Part shown: in pieces, positions 1 through 11,650 of the stretch | Layout of the letters: each line of letters opens with the position of its first letter | How positions within the stretch are numbered: the stretch's first letter is position 1 | From: Pholiota molesta | Taxonomy: Eukaryota; Basidiomycota; Agaricomycetes; Agaricales; Strophariaceae | Reading direction: 5' to 3' | DNA length: 64,000 bases | Assembly (NCBI GenBank): GCA_014925825.1 | Contig: JACGCK010000002.1 | Location: 992,001 to 1,056,000, forward strand | The notes under the pieces: model-generated | The model's input: the letters and a program-made list of their open reading frames with translations, nothing else | What the model was told of the DNA's origin: nothing | Database searches by the model: none | Translations under genes and position numbers: made by a program

Positions 1-908
1 ATTGCCGGAATCGCTACGGCAGGCTCCAAAGACCCGGCAGCAACTGTGTAGGAGAGCACACGAATGCTAAAGCTTCTCAGCACAATCTCCCAAGGATGAG
101 CACATGGCTTGGGTTACTGTGCTGTGTTTAGAAGGATGAATGATGCAAGTTCAAACAACGTTCCTGATCGAGTTACGCGACGCGTTTGTTTTGTTTACTT
201 GTCCGCTCCGTGGACCACGGTACCCCCGCCACCCTCGGGATGGGATTGCTGGTAACGGGAGGCGAGGATGATGCCGAACAGGACGACAACCAGCGCGAAT
301 CGAGTTCAGAAGACAGTACCACGAGTCATCGATAGAGGTTATTTGTAAATTGGAGGAATAGCAAGAAAAATCAACGTGATCAAGTGCTTTGGCTTAGTTC
401 TGGACCGGGGGTCTTATAGTGACTAAACGGGTTACCCCTGCCACTCTGTGTGCACAGATAACCTGATTTTGGCGCCCGGACGGAAGGTGCGCGTTTACTA
501 CGCGCTCCGACGGACAGCTCGGGGTATCTGGACGATGTCGGGGCGGCTGGTGGACTATCGCGGGCGATGGAGGGTATTGGGGGCGAAAAGGAGATTCGGC
601 AGAGAGCGAGATGCGGGGGGTGGCCGGGGTCGCAATTAGACGATCGAAGACCTGTCATTTGAATGCCCCTCGTATAAGTTCCGTCAACTGAACCAAAATG
701 CATCGCTGACCTTTTCCTTGCACCCACATTGCGCCCACTTAATCCAGCTCACCACCCTCTTCGTACGTCCACTTTTTCTTTACTTTTTTGTCCCCGCGCT
801 CATTTTTATTATCCCTTGCTTCAGGTTGCTACCATCTCCTTTCCCCCGCTCTCCGACAATAATCGACGCGTCCCCGCATTTTTGGCAATTTATATAACAG
901 TAACCATT
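1..908. other. intergenic / upstream region, no gene seen
   Basis: No open frame here has family similarity or coding-like composition that I can recognise. The stretch just before position 909 contains pyrimidine-rich DNA (about 765-800 and 835-850), which is common in fungal core promoters and 5' leaders, so it probably holds the promoter of the small HMG-like gene that follows. The first few hundred bases could be the end of a neighbour outside the window; I cannot tell. Confidence 0.5.
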
Positions 909-1326
909 ATGCCTCCCCGAGCTGCTGCGAGCAAAGCGGCTGCTGCTGAAAAGCCCGCCAAGAAAAGTGCGTGATTTTCATTTTAATCATTAGCGATGCG
1001 CTCAACGGGTTTATCTGCTCAGCCAAATCCACTGGCGGTGCCGGGGCCAAAAAGAAACTCTCTGCTTTCAATAAGTTTATGGTGCGCTGAGTCTCCGGCC
1101 CATCGACCATAGGTTCTTGACTTTTTTTTGACCCTGTTTCATTTTATAGCAACACGAGATGGCGCGTCTGAAGGAGACCGAGCCTGATATGCAACACAAA
1201 GACAGGTGCGTGTCGCTATCTTGCTTGACAAGTGGCGTCTGATCGCTCAGTGGTTGGGCGTATTTTAGGTTCAAGCTAGCAACATCCAACTGGAAGACTT
1301 CCAAAGAAAACCCCAAGAATGCTTAA
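909..1326 (+). CDS. Small YABBY/HMG-box-like DNA-binding protein
   Basis: Four exons (909-966, 1023-1081, 1150-1205, 1269-1326) join to a clean 76-residue frame. The N-terminal third is rich in Ala, Lys and Pro, like a histone or HMG tail. The rest contains LSAFNKFMQHEMARLKETEP, then DMQHKDRFKLATSNWKTS. This follows the YABBY/HMG-box helix pattern: a Ser-Ala-Tyr/Phe-Asn start, a run of basic residues, and a closing Asn-Trp. In plants YABBY proteins are transcription factors; in fungi proteins of this tiny size are uncharacterised and presumed nuclear and DNA-bending. All introns are short with GTGCGT-type donors. The family assignment rests on the motif pattern; nuclear function is inferred. 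Confidence 0.75.
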
Positions 1327-1884
1327 ACAGTGGTCCAATGATTCATCCCTCCTTTTCAATGTACCCCATCCTTCCGACCTTCCTTTCCCCACTTTGCTCT
1401 TGGTTTACATTTAATCATCTACAAATTTAAGCCTGTGTGCATCCCGCTTTATCTTACTTGGTTGTGCTATTATGGCTCGGGTGTAGTCTTGCTGTCATTT
1501 TGTTCCCCGCTTTTCAGGGTTGCTGTCGTTGTGTTCGCATTTTTATTACATATATACATACATATGATAAATAGTTGATGATATAGTGTGCTGTTGTTCT
1601 ATATACCCTTGCTCTGATACGATACACGAGTTTGCGGTGCGTGTGCCATGGTGCCAGCTGGCAGGAGTGTCTGCTGAACATGAGCCAGTGTGCGGGGTAA
1701 GAATAGAGCTGATCCTGATCTGATCTCGTGCCTCATTTGCGTCACTGCTGCTCGTGCCCCGCCTGCACGATGTAAGAGCCACCCTCTCTCGGCGACTTGA
1801 CTATGTGAATCAGTCTTATCGGTTTCATTCTTTGTTCTTAATCTTCGCCAATCTCCTAACCGCCTCATCTCGAGGCTTCCCACC
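1327..1884. other. intergenic region
   Basis: A T-rich 3' flank of the HMG-like gene followed by the 5' flank of the F-box gene. Small frames occur on the minus strand but lack recognisable domains or matching splice sites. I see nothing else. Confidence 0.5.
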
Positions 1885-4800
1885 ATGAGCACGACACATG
1901 ACATCGATAACGAGGAGTCTCTCTTCCAGTTCGACCCTACGACGAGCAGCCAACCTCTGCCTCGTCGAGCATGTATTCACGCACCATCGTGTCCCTCCCA
2001 AAGACCGTGCCTCGCTGCGATCGCGCTCTCACATCCCCGGAGGAGGACATAGCCGTTATGGACCACGACGGAGATAAAGGAAAGAAAGGTCATCGACAAT
2101 GCCCATGCCCATCCGATCTTCTGTAGCGGTGCACGATCTATTCGACGCCTCGTCTCCCAGTGTTGCATCTACATCCAGCTATGGCGTCTCTGACATCGCC
2201 TTCAGCCCCACTCGTCGTCGGGTTGCTCCTCCTCTGACTTTAATAATAGATTTCGTCATCGCACCCTCTCCATCGACAGTATGGAGGGTATGCAATCTTC
2301 TGAAAGCGACATCTCTTCACTCATGGGCTCGCCGTCAGGGAAGGGTAAGGAGCGGGAGTCGTTCCCGTGCTGCCTCCCCTCACATTCTCTCTGATGCAAC
2401 TGGACTACAACCAAATCATTTCGTCGGCGCCTGGGCCATCGTCATATGGAGCGCTGTGCAGTAGCCCCCCTCCGACGATGGTGAACTTGCCCCCATCTCC
2501 GAACCGAACGCACAGTTCTGAGCCTCCACTTCAATCTCCTCCACCTGAGTCCTTGCCCGCAAAGGACCAACACAATGTATCAACCTCGCATGTTTCACGC
2601 AGTCGGTCTCTATCTAATCTATCTCAGCAATTATCTCCTCTGCATGGAATTGTATTACCACCAACCGAACCGGATCTTCGTTTGGGCAACCACATCTGCC
2701 CAGCAATATTTCTCGCCAACTCATCCTTGAGAAAAAGGATAACAATAATATTGAGGCCACCGACAAATCTCCAGAATCCTCCGCGATGCGGGCGGATTAA
2801 TGACCCTCGGTTTGAAGGAACCTAGGAATTACCCGCCGGCATGGTACACCGTAGCGAAACCTCTAGCGCTGAGCCCGACAGTTGCGGCGCACACAGTAAC
2901 AGCACCCAACCCATCTCCTTTTGGCACCCTCAGATGCAAGGGCCGATCCAAGTCATCGCCCTATCCCATTTCCGCATTAGATTTTGTGCCAATCACTTCA
3001 TCAGACATCTTCCAGCCTCTTCCTATCGTGGTCGTCAATTACTTTGACCGCGTGCTGCCGAGGGAGTTGCGCCTGCGTATCCTTGCCGCCCTCGTGGAAT
3101 TGCATGAGCAAGACCATGCACGTGCCATCGCGGAGGGGCGTTGGACCATGGCCAAAGCGACGTCGTCAAAGGGTCGATGGGTCGGCAGAGACAAGGGGAT
3201 TAGAGAACTGTTCAAATTGAGCAGAGTATGCCTCTGAGCGCGCATCTTGTTGATGATTCGCTAATTTTGCTCTTGACTGGCACAGGTGTCAAAAGGATGG
3301 CAAGCGCTTGTTTTCGATGGCGCACTCTGGACCGATATTGACTTCCATTCTTTCCCGGACTTCCTTCGTGTATTCTCCTCCGACTGGTGCAAGCCGCTGG
3401 AGGTTTTGTTCGAAGCTTGAACCTCGCCGGACACGTTCAACTGCTTCCTGACCCTATGTCTGATATCACTAATGCACTTTGTCTCAAGGTTCCCGAGGCG
3501 CCCGTTTCATACACGCAGCTAACCAATATCAACCTGCAAGGATGCACGTATCTTACCACGAGGTCAATCCACCACCTTTTGGTGCGGTGCAAGTCTCTTC
3601 GCGTTCTTTCGCTCAAGGGCCTCGCGACGGTCACGAACACCACATGCGACATCATCGCCAACTTCTGCGCAGCCCTGACGTCGCTCAACCTGAGCCGGTG
3701 CCCCAACGTCGACGGGCATGGGGTTTCTGCGCTGACGGTTTTCGCGCTCATGCGCAAGGAACATTTACCGTTGAAGGAGTTGCGCATATCAGGCCTCAAG
3801 TATATTACGGATGGCATGATGCAATCGTTAGGCAAAGCCATGCCCCATCTCGAGGTCTTGGATTTGAGCTACGCGCGGCACCTGCACAATTCTGCGCTAG
3901 AGGCGTTCGTCGCGTGCGATTTAGATATAGAGAAGAGCCCTCATGCATTGGAGACCGTCGTCGTATCAGCGCGCGACCTAGGCCGTGAGGCGAACGAGTC
4001 GGGCAAGTTCAGGAGGCGCGTCACCAAATTGCGTCACTTGGTGCTTTCGTCGTGTTTCATGCTTACGGACACAGCGTGCGCGAATTTGGCCTATTCGGTA
4101 CCAAAGCTGGAGTTTTTGGAGTTGGCGGGTCTTGGTGCAGATTTGAAGGACGACGGCCTCATCTCTTTGCTGAGGACGACTCCGAATATCCGTCGTCTGG
4201 ATCTCGAGGATGCAAGTGGGATAAGTGATTTCCTGCTGGAGGCGCTGACCCCCGATCCGCCTTCCACGACACCCCAAGGTGGTTCCGCTATCCCCAAGCA
4301 ACCTGGTCATGCACTGGAGTACCTCAATCTATCATATGCCTCCAGCGTCAACGACGACGCTCTCATCGCGCTCATCCGCAACTGTCCGCGCCTCACCGGC
4401 CTGGAATTGGACAACACCCGCGTAGGCCCCGACGTTCTCAGAGAATTCGTGAAGCTCAGCCGCGAGCGCAAGCTGTCCAACGCGCGCATCGTCGCCGTCG
4501 ACTGCCGCGGGATCAGCGAGGGCGTGGTGAAGGAGCTCGCGCCGCACACGCGGCCGCGGCTGGGCTGGCGCGCGCACGGCGCGCGGAAGCTGCTATACCT
4601 CGACGCGCGCGACGGGCACGAGGAGGAGCTGAAGCTCGGCCAGGACGAGTGCGACGCGGCGCGGGTCGTGCTGAAGACGTTCTACTCGTGGCAGACGGTC
4701 AACGCCGTGCAGGCGGCGAAGGAGAAGCGCAGGCTGAAGGCCGCGAGCAGGCGGACGGCGAGCGAGGAGTCGGTGGAGGCTGGGAGTAATGAGGATGAGG

Positions 4801-4940
4801 CCGGGACCACGTTTCGTCGGTCGGCGCGGTGGTGGTCGCCTGGTGGGCGACGGACGACGTTGCCCACTATCGTTCGGGGAAGAAACACGCCGCCTACTAT
4901 CACTCAGGACCTGAATAACGATGGCTGCAGGGCGATGTAA
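1885..4940 (+). CDS. F-box / leucine-rich-repeat protein (frame broken in N-terminal half)
   Basis: Likely substrate receptor of an SCF ubiquitin ligase. The N-terminal 300 residues or so are Ser/Pro-rich and low complexity. An F-box follows near 3030-3350, with VLPRELRLRILAALVELHE, then a Lys-rich stretch and KGWQALVFDGALWTDIDF. An intron lies between about 3227 and 3287. From 3387 to the stop there is a long uninterrupted stretch of LRRs with repeated forms such as LTSLNLSRCPNVDGHGV and LEVLDLSYARHLHNSALE. The C-terminal tail is basic and Ser/Arg-rich. The frame changes several times between 1885 and 3390 (for example near 2050, 2450, 2790 and 3375) without plausible introns, matching the single-base losses seen elsewhere here. 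The start at 1885 is the first good ATG but is uncertain. Confidence 0.75.
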
Positions 4941-5426
4941 GTTATATTTTTTTTCGCGAAGCAATTTGTCTGGTCGTGCTTGCACCTTTCTGTGTATATT
5001 TTCCATCCTCGCCATCCCCGTTTTATGACTCTTTCATGATATATCCTCACGATCTTTATTTATCTGTTTTCCATGCACAAACTATTGTGTACTTTGTAAA
5101 TATCTGTGTATCTATGTACTCTTTCACTCTCTCACAGCGGTTAACGTTATATGTTCCGCAATGTTCAATCCTGCATGTAACCATATATTTTAGTGTTTTA
5201 TTTCGTCCCCTGTATTTTGATCAAACTTTTCCACTGTACTTCATCGAATTCATCAAGAGGACGAGGGCCTCTCGACATTATATATCATTTTGATCCCAGA
5301 TCCCTCGTCATTCCATTATACTTACTTTTAGATAGATGTATGTATCTGCCTTCCCGACCGTGCACACATACGCGTCGTGCGTGCATGGTCAGTATATAAC
5401 ATGTAGAAAGAAATCCAAGATATCGT
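4941..5426. other. convergent 3' intergenic region
   Basis: AT-rich spacer between the ends of the F-box gene (plus) and the C1D gene (minus). It contains T-rich and TATGT-like stretches typical of fungal 3' ends. No coding signal seen. Confidence 0.55.
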
Positions 5427-6559
5427 TTATTGCTTTTTGCTCTTTTTCTTGGTCTTTTTAGTGCTGCTGTTAGACTTTGACGATGAGGCGGGCGGAGTAG
5501 ATGAGCTGGAATTTGAGAGTTCGGAGGGCAGAGGTATTGTCGGTGGTGAAGGACTTGAAGATTTCACCCTTTTCATCGATTCAGTGGCGTCTCCCTCATC
5601 TTTTAAGCCTGAACAGAGAATGTGTGTTTAGAAGATATTGATGAATGGAGTAAAATAGAAATAACGTACCTGTGAAGGGGTCGATGGCGGGTCTCCGACG
5701 TTTATTTCTACTCGGTGGCATTGTATCCGCCGGAATTTCTTTACCCTTGCCCTTCGTCGAGCGGTCGGCCATATCCACGTCCATCTTGTCATCCTCACCA
5801 TCTTCAAACACCTCCAGCTCGTCGTCCTCGCTCCCCCTTGCATCCTGCTCTTTCACCTCCTTTTCATATTCAGCGCGCTCGCGCATCTTTTGGGTGATCT
5901 TCGCCGGGACGCGGGGTGCGCTGCTCGTCGCTGCGCTGGGGCCGTCGTCTTCTTGCATCTCCTCCGCGGCGGTCTTCTTCCATTGGGCCTGCGCGATGGC
6001 GTGTTTAATGAAACGGCTTGCGGCGGCTTTGTCTATTTCTGTGCGCTCTGTGATGGGGCAGTTAGATAGGTGCAGCGGGAGGGTATGTGGAGAGGGAGGG
6101 AAAGGAAGGACTGACTGGCGGGGGGATTCTCGGCATTGGATATTTTTTCAAAATATTGTCGGATTCTGTCCTGATCGCGGGTTTAGTCGCGGTGTTTGGT
6201 TGCATGACAGAAAGACAGATAACACACAAGTTCTGGGATGACAGGGTGTGTCTTTGGGTCTATTCCTCTTGACTTGAGGTAAACTGGGTGATCGATGGGA
6301 ATGAAACGACAACGAAAAGATGTTTGACATTAGTTTCGTGATAGAATGGCAGTTTCTGTGAATTGGACGCACTGAAAATGAGGTCGTATACGAGGTATGG
6401 CAGGACCGTTTGCAGCTTGGCCTGCTGGAGAGGCTCGAGGCCCACGAGGGTCTCTGGCAGCGTTTGGGAGAAGAGTGGCTCGAGCAGAGCTTCTAGGTCG
6501 TCGAACGAAGACGTGAGCGCAGCTAATTTTGCTTTTGCTTTATCAGTGCCTGTGGCCAT
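5427..6559 (-). CDS. LRP1: C1D / Lrp1 (Rrp47) nuclear exosome cofactor
   Basis: Sas10/Utp3/C1D-family protein, expected to act in the nucleus with the Rrp6 exonuclease in maturation of rRNA and small RNAs. The first exon starts at 6559 and gives a helical region (FDDLEALLEPLF, LQQAKLQTVLPYLVYDLI). After an intron comes the family signature VYLKSRGIDPKTHPVIPEL, then DRIRQYFEKI, then RTEIDKAAASRFIKHAIAQA. The remainder is acidic, then ends in a Lys-rich tail (KKTKKKSKKQ) as in other C1D proteins. Four introns are inferred, all with GT/AG ends. The gene is head-to-head with SF3B5, 131 bp apart. The domain order and length fit the family well. Confidence 0.88.
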
Positions 6560-6690
6560 TTCTGCGCCTAGAAAATGCGTCGGTGGCCCTCGTTGGATCA
6601 GAGGAAGCAAATATTTCCAGAAAAGGAAGGAGTTGCCTGTCTGAAGATTTGGCCCTTGCGACCGCAACATCAGTCAACACACTCCTTGTC
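6560..6690. promoter_or_regulatory. Bidirectional promoter of LRP1/C1D and SF3B5
   Basis: Only 131 bp separate the start codons of two divergent RNA-processing genes, so both promoters and both 5' leaders must fit here. No TATA box is evident. The arrangement is seen directly; co-regulation is inferred. Confidence 0.6.
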
Positions 6691-7264
6691 ATGGTCCGTC
6701 ACCCCGTTTATACCATTTTTGCAAGAAGCTAACGACCGCTACGCTTATGACAGTCTTCTGAGCTTAGATACACCGCTAACACGCAATTAGAACACTGTGA
6801 GTTGTCTTGGGTACATATTGGCTGTTCATACCATTCCTGACGATTATGCCATTTCTGCAGTGCATGCGCGATATACCGGTACTGGTAAGTTATTCCTAAG
6901 TTTTTGCAGGCTGTGGAAGGCAACGCAGGCTGACTTCTACCTTAGGCCATGCCGATCTATCCAAATAGTACGTTCATTCAATACCAACGACGTCTGTCTG
7001 GCTCAAATGCATCCGACCGTAGTGAATGGCTTTCGCATCAACACCGCGACACGCTTGCGTCCATTGTGGGCCACCCCACGCTGACCTCTTTTCTTGCCAT
7101 TGCAGACGGAGAATCCATTGGCAGAGTCAAGTTCGAGATGACAGAGGTACGCGCCGTGGAGATCGCTTTCTCGTGTCTATTATTCGTGGCTCTGACGATT
7201 TTGGAACCCTCTCTAGCGGATGCTGCAACCGTGTGGACCCCCGCCAAAGAAGGACGATGATTGA
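6691..7264 (+). CDS. SF3B5: SF3B5 / SF3b10, U2 snRNP splicing factor subunit
   Basis: Six exons (6691-6693, 6754-6796, 6861-6884, 6946-6967, 7023-7146, 7217-7264) total 264 nt and give 87 residues, almost the family's usual length of about 86. Family motifs are TQLEHLHARYTGTGHADLSK, then EWLSHQHRD, then FLAIADGES and ERMLQPCGPP. SF3B5 is a small subunit of the SF3b complex that helps the U2 snRNP recognise the branch site. The first exon is only the ATG; exons 3 and 4 are 24 and 22 nt. The stop is at 7262-7264; a slightly earlier TGA at 7258 is in another frame. The reading frame is unbroken. Confidence 0.92.
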
Positions 7265-7727
7265 TCAACTTGTCCGATACTTATAACCTGACACATTGGT
7301 GTATTAGTGATGGGACTGCTTTGATGTATTCTTGGATTGATGAGTAGCTCGCCGCAGTTTCGTGATGGCGTTCGGGCATTCGACCCCCTGTACAATGGAC
7401 ATTGGACTCGCTTGTTGCTGAATAGCTGTGGAGATGGGATTGGGGATGCAGGTTCAGGACAAGGACAGGCTGGTGGGAAGCGGGCCGGGGAGAAAGGAGT
7501 GGCCGAAAGGAGAAGAAGGCCGCTCCTGCGCTTGGTTTCTCTATACTGCCGGATGTCGTAGAAAATATACATACCTCGGGTCTCACGCACCTCTTTCTGC
7601 TACCATCATCTACTATTTCTTCTCATTCAAGCACCGGCCATTGCCAACAGGCCGTGCCACCCGTTCGCAAAGCGCAGCACGTCCCTGGCCCGCTTGGATA
7701 TCCACCTTTCATCTTTAAAATCCGGCC
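7265..7727. other. intergenic region
   Basis: 3' flank of SF3B5 and 5' flank of the methyltransferase gene. I see no coding signal, though a minus-strand frame of about 125 codons exists by chance. Confidence 0.5.
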
Positions 7728-10667
7728 ATGGCTGCAATGCTAGTGGCTCGCCCAGAGTCACCACTTTTGCCCGACGAATGCGACCTCTTCCTAGAATCCC
7801 CCACCCAGTGCAACAGCGCTTTAGACCACTTCCATCCCCGCCGACCCGCGTCCGAAGCCACTATCGCCCGTTCTCGACGCTATACACGGAATCTCCTTAT
7901 ATAGAGCTCGATACAAAACCTGCCAGCCTCAAGCACTCTGTATCCTCCGGTGGCTTGCAAGCTCTGAATGCCATGGGCATCAACCTCAAACCCAAGTCCA
8001 AGAAAGACTCGCCGACGTCCCAGAGGGCTTCGCCGCTTCCCCATCTCTGCTCCGCTAAAATCGAAAGGGAAAAAGAGCCCCGGCCAGGTCGAGCGGCCGT
8101 CCACTCCTCGGGGGAAATGCGCGCGTCACCGACTGTCGTGCAGATGAAGAAGAAGCGGTCGATGGCTTCCTGCTTACATTTTCCGGCGATGCCACTGCAA
8201 CTGGCGGATCACTGGCAGGTACGGAGCCCAATGCGCCGCACCGACGATCGCCGCTAGGCGCCCGTCATGTGATTGACCCGCCCCGATTTGGCACAGAAAG
8301 GACAAGGAAGACGTCCGACTCCGCAATAACAAGCCTATCCCATTCGATAACTGGGAGGATGCACGAGAACTCAAACGTCCCAGCGGGTTTTCCTTTCCAA
8401 GCATGTATGGGCGAAACGCCATAATATGAAGCTCCATCCATACCATGAAGAGATCCCTTACATGCAGGCTACGATCCTATTCTGTTGGAAAGGTGCGTAC
8501 ATTCGCGCATATTGGGACTTCTGTCGCTAATAAGCGCTCCTTTGTTCCCACAGCGACCGATACACGGACTTGCTACTACAGCGCCTCAGCCATGGTCAAC
8601 CGTCGTTCCACGACTTTGGCAAAAGGCAACCTGCAACAGTTCTTGACCTGGGTTGTGGCCAAGGCCACTGGATCCTCCATGCTTCAAGCGTGTGGAAGAA
8701 CACCGAAATTACTGGGTTGGACATAGTCGATATTACGCTACCTGCATTTGAAACAACGGAAAACATTTCTTTCGTCCAAGCAGATTTGTACGTTGGATAT
8801 TTATTATTGCTTTCCTTCTACTGACGTTATTTCGCTAGCCTTGACATACACCTACCATTCGCTGGCAAAACCTTTGATTTTGTCAGAATGGCAAACCTCG
8901 CTCTGTGTATTCCAAAAGACAAATGGGAAGCCGTGTTCAGGGAAGTCCGTCGGGTTCTGACGCCAGGGGGTCGCCTTGAAGTCATAGACGACCAAATTCA
9001 ATTCCCGTACGCCAGGATGCCATCACTAGATTCAACTGCCAGAACCGAATCCACGTCGTCTTTGGATGTGGATGACGAGCAAGATGTGTTTGACGGAGAG
9101 ACTCTACATGGAGAGGAGTCAACGGAGACAGAGGCGACCCTCGTTAGCGATGGATCACGGCCTTCGTCCTTTGAAAAAAACTCTCCCAGCTAACCGCATC
9201 ACCCACCGTGCGCCCATCCGACACGAGAGGGCGTTCCATGTCCCAATACCTCCCCGTCGCGCCGCAATATACTCCACACAAGCAGGCGCCCAGAAATACG
9301 TCCGGGAACACAAACCGTACGGGTCGGAATCTCGTCGGTTGGCTGTCGCGCAGCAAGCGCACGCCTCCCGGGAGCTTGAAAAGATATTCCGGCTAATGCT
9401 CCGGCGCCAGTTTGGCATCTCGTACCGGCCTGCAGACCGTATTGTGAAGTACCTGCACAATATCTTTGGCGAGGAATCCGCGGCAAGAAGTTCAGTTTCC
9501 ACATCAAACTCGCACCGGGCGACTCGCCTATCGGAGACGCGGCGAGAGTCGATGTTGTGGAGAGGGACGATGTCGCATCTATCAGAAGTTTGTCGTTCGG
9601 CGCGAGTCCCCAGACCCCTTTGGAGCATCCTGCTGAGAAGAAGAAACATTGGATTGGAGGTGATCGGGAGAAACAGAAAGCCAAGAAAGCCGACAAGGAG
9701 AGGAGAAAGGCGGAATTGAACAGCACCGACGCTGAGGCTGTCAGTAGGAGCTCAGCGAGCGCTCTAGCTTGGACAGTCCGGCGCCGCTTACGCCGTCGCC
9801 TTTCCCCGCTTCGATGAATGCGAAGGCTGCTAAGCGTTTGGGCCTGACCCTCCCACCCACAACACCGAACGGGACTATTTCTTTGAAAGGCGCCCAGCTA
9901 CAAGGCCTTTTCTTCCAGGAGGATTTGACGACGCCCACCCAGGCAAAGTCACCTTCTCGCCGGCTCTCGACGTTGCTTTCACCGTCTGCTGTCCCGCCTG
10001 CGACACCCCCCGTGTCTACGCCTCCCATTCCTATCTACAGCGCGAAAGTGGCCAACCGTCTGGGCGTCAACAGCGACGGCACCCCTGTACGCATCGAGAT
10101 GCGGAAGCGGAAGCCCAAGAAGAAATCCCCGCTGGTGCAGTCGCCTGGCTTGTTGGTGTGGCCATCGGTATATCTTCCTCTGACCCCTGTGGAGCTCGAG
10201 ATGCATGCGTGCAAAAACATCCACACGTTACTTGGATGTCGGGCGGCGCTTGCTGATTTCTTCGCGACGCACACTGATAAAGATGAACAACGGTTGGTCG
10301 AAGACGATGAGTTTGATGATATCATGTGGGAATATGAGTGGTGAGTTGCACACATTTTTTAGGGTTATTAGTTCCTTGTTTTATTTATTCACGCTTGTAT
10401 TCCAGTTTCCGACGGAGACGTCTCAATTGGCCGTCTGAGATCACTGACCCATATGACGACGACGAGCTCAACAATTCATCTATGTTTTCTTCTGATTCCG
10501 TACCTCATAAGCACTCTCGGAAATCTGGATCGCCTCCAACCACGCCTGCTGCGGACTCTGATTCGTTCAATGGACAATATCGCCGGGATGATTTGACCCA
10601 CGTCCGCACGATTCGTGTGTTCCATGCTGTCAAGTCAGGTCCTCCTTCATTATCGAACGTTCTCTAG
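7728..10667 (+). CDS. Class I SAM-dependent methyltransferase, long disordered flanks (frame broken)
   Basis: A fungal methyltransferase of unknown substrate. The SAM-binding core lies in the middle: motif I, VLDLGCGQGHW at 8639-8671, followed by the acidic strand ITGLDIVDI. After an intron come FVRMANLALCIPKDKWEAVF and REVRRVLTPGGRLEVIDDQI, a standard class I fold. Before the core is a conserved lead-in, HPYHEEIPYMQAYDPILLE, spliced to SDRYTDLLLQRL. Both termini are Ser/Pro-rich. The C-terminus includes YSAKVANRLGV and DDIMWEYECFRRRRLNWPSE across a final intron near 10342-10406. Frame breaks occur near 7900, 8050, 8330, 9200-9480 and 9770; the one near 9480 fits a lost C in a CC run. The start at 7728 is the best upstream ATG. 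Confidence 0.75.
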
Positions 10668-11650
10668 TCACAGCCATTCGCCACCATCCAAATCATGATC
10701 ACCACTCATTGGCCTGTTCATCGTCGCGTTTTCATTCCCCTTGCATCACTATCATTAAGCATTTTTATCATCGCTCTATCTCCCAAGCTTTGCGCATCGT
10801 TTCGTACCTGTTTATTTGGTTTATTTGGGCCATCGGACACTCGCGTTATTCGTCAATGCACACACGACCTTCCTTGCAATCATTTTTACGCTTTTCTCAT
10901 TCCTGATATCAGGCCTTCCCTTCCTTCATCTCATACCCTTCACGACCAACAATCTTCAATCGTAAACTGTACTACCATCGCATCGCATCCGGAATTTTGA
11001 ACATCATCATCACGGCTCTTCATCCAATCTTCATCAGCATCCTTTTGGTTTTGACTGTTATCCTGTCTACTTTCATGTTCCTTTCGATCACATCTGCTCA
11101 TTTTTCATTTTCATGAACGACACAAGCCCACATTATCATCGCCACCGTAGCTCCGATCGCCGTACCGAGGTTACTTAAGTTGCCTGTTGATGGACGCCTC
11201 AAAGCATTGTGGGCATCGGCATCCTTTATCCCATACATTGACTTCCGACTCTCCGAGCCCGAAACGTGTTTTGTCTGTCCGGCGTGTGGGCGTTTCGATC
11301 TTTCGCCCCGGACCCATTACATTCATTCATTCATTATCTGGTACTGGACTCTATGTTTGTACTCTACTCTACTCTGCTTGTCTTGCTATACCTCGGATTT
11401 GCACTCTTCTATTGCTCAGTTGTACTGCTAATAATTCATATCAACTACAAATGCTGTCTTTCCTTGTGTTTCTCGTCTTTTTACTCTATAACTACAAACT
11501 AGATTTTTACTTTAACAAATGTATAAATGTATGCGTATGCTTGTACAAAATTGAGGAGATGTGGATAGGATGTGTACTCGTAGAATTTAACCGAATGATA
11601 AGCGGAAAAGAGAAGAGGTATCTGCATCCCCGGATGTGTATGCGTCGTTT
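10668..11650. other. convergent 3' intergenic region
   Basis: Pyrimidine-rich and AT-rich spacer between the end of the methyltransferase (plus) and the end of the PalI-like gene (minus). Open frames of about 100 codons exist but show neither known motifs nor introns. It is long for this window, so a non-coding RNA or an unrecognised small gene cannot be excluded. Confidence 0.45.

Noticed and set aside
380..727. 115-codon minus-strand open frame near the left edge
   Set aside because: Low-information sequence with no domain, no splice structure, and overlapped by other chance frames.
891..897. TATATAA just before the HMG-like gene
   Set aside because: Only about 12 bases before the ATG, too close to serve as a TATA box.
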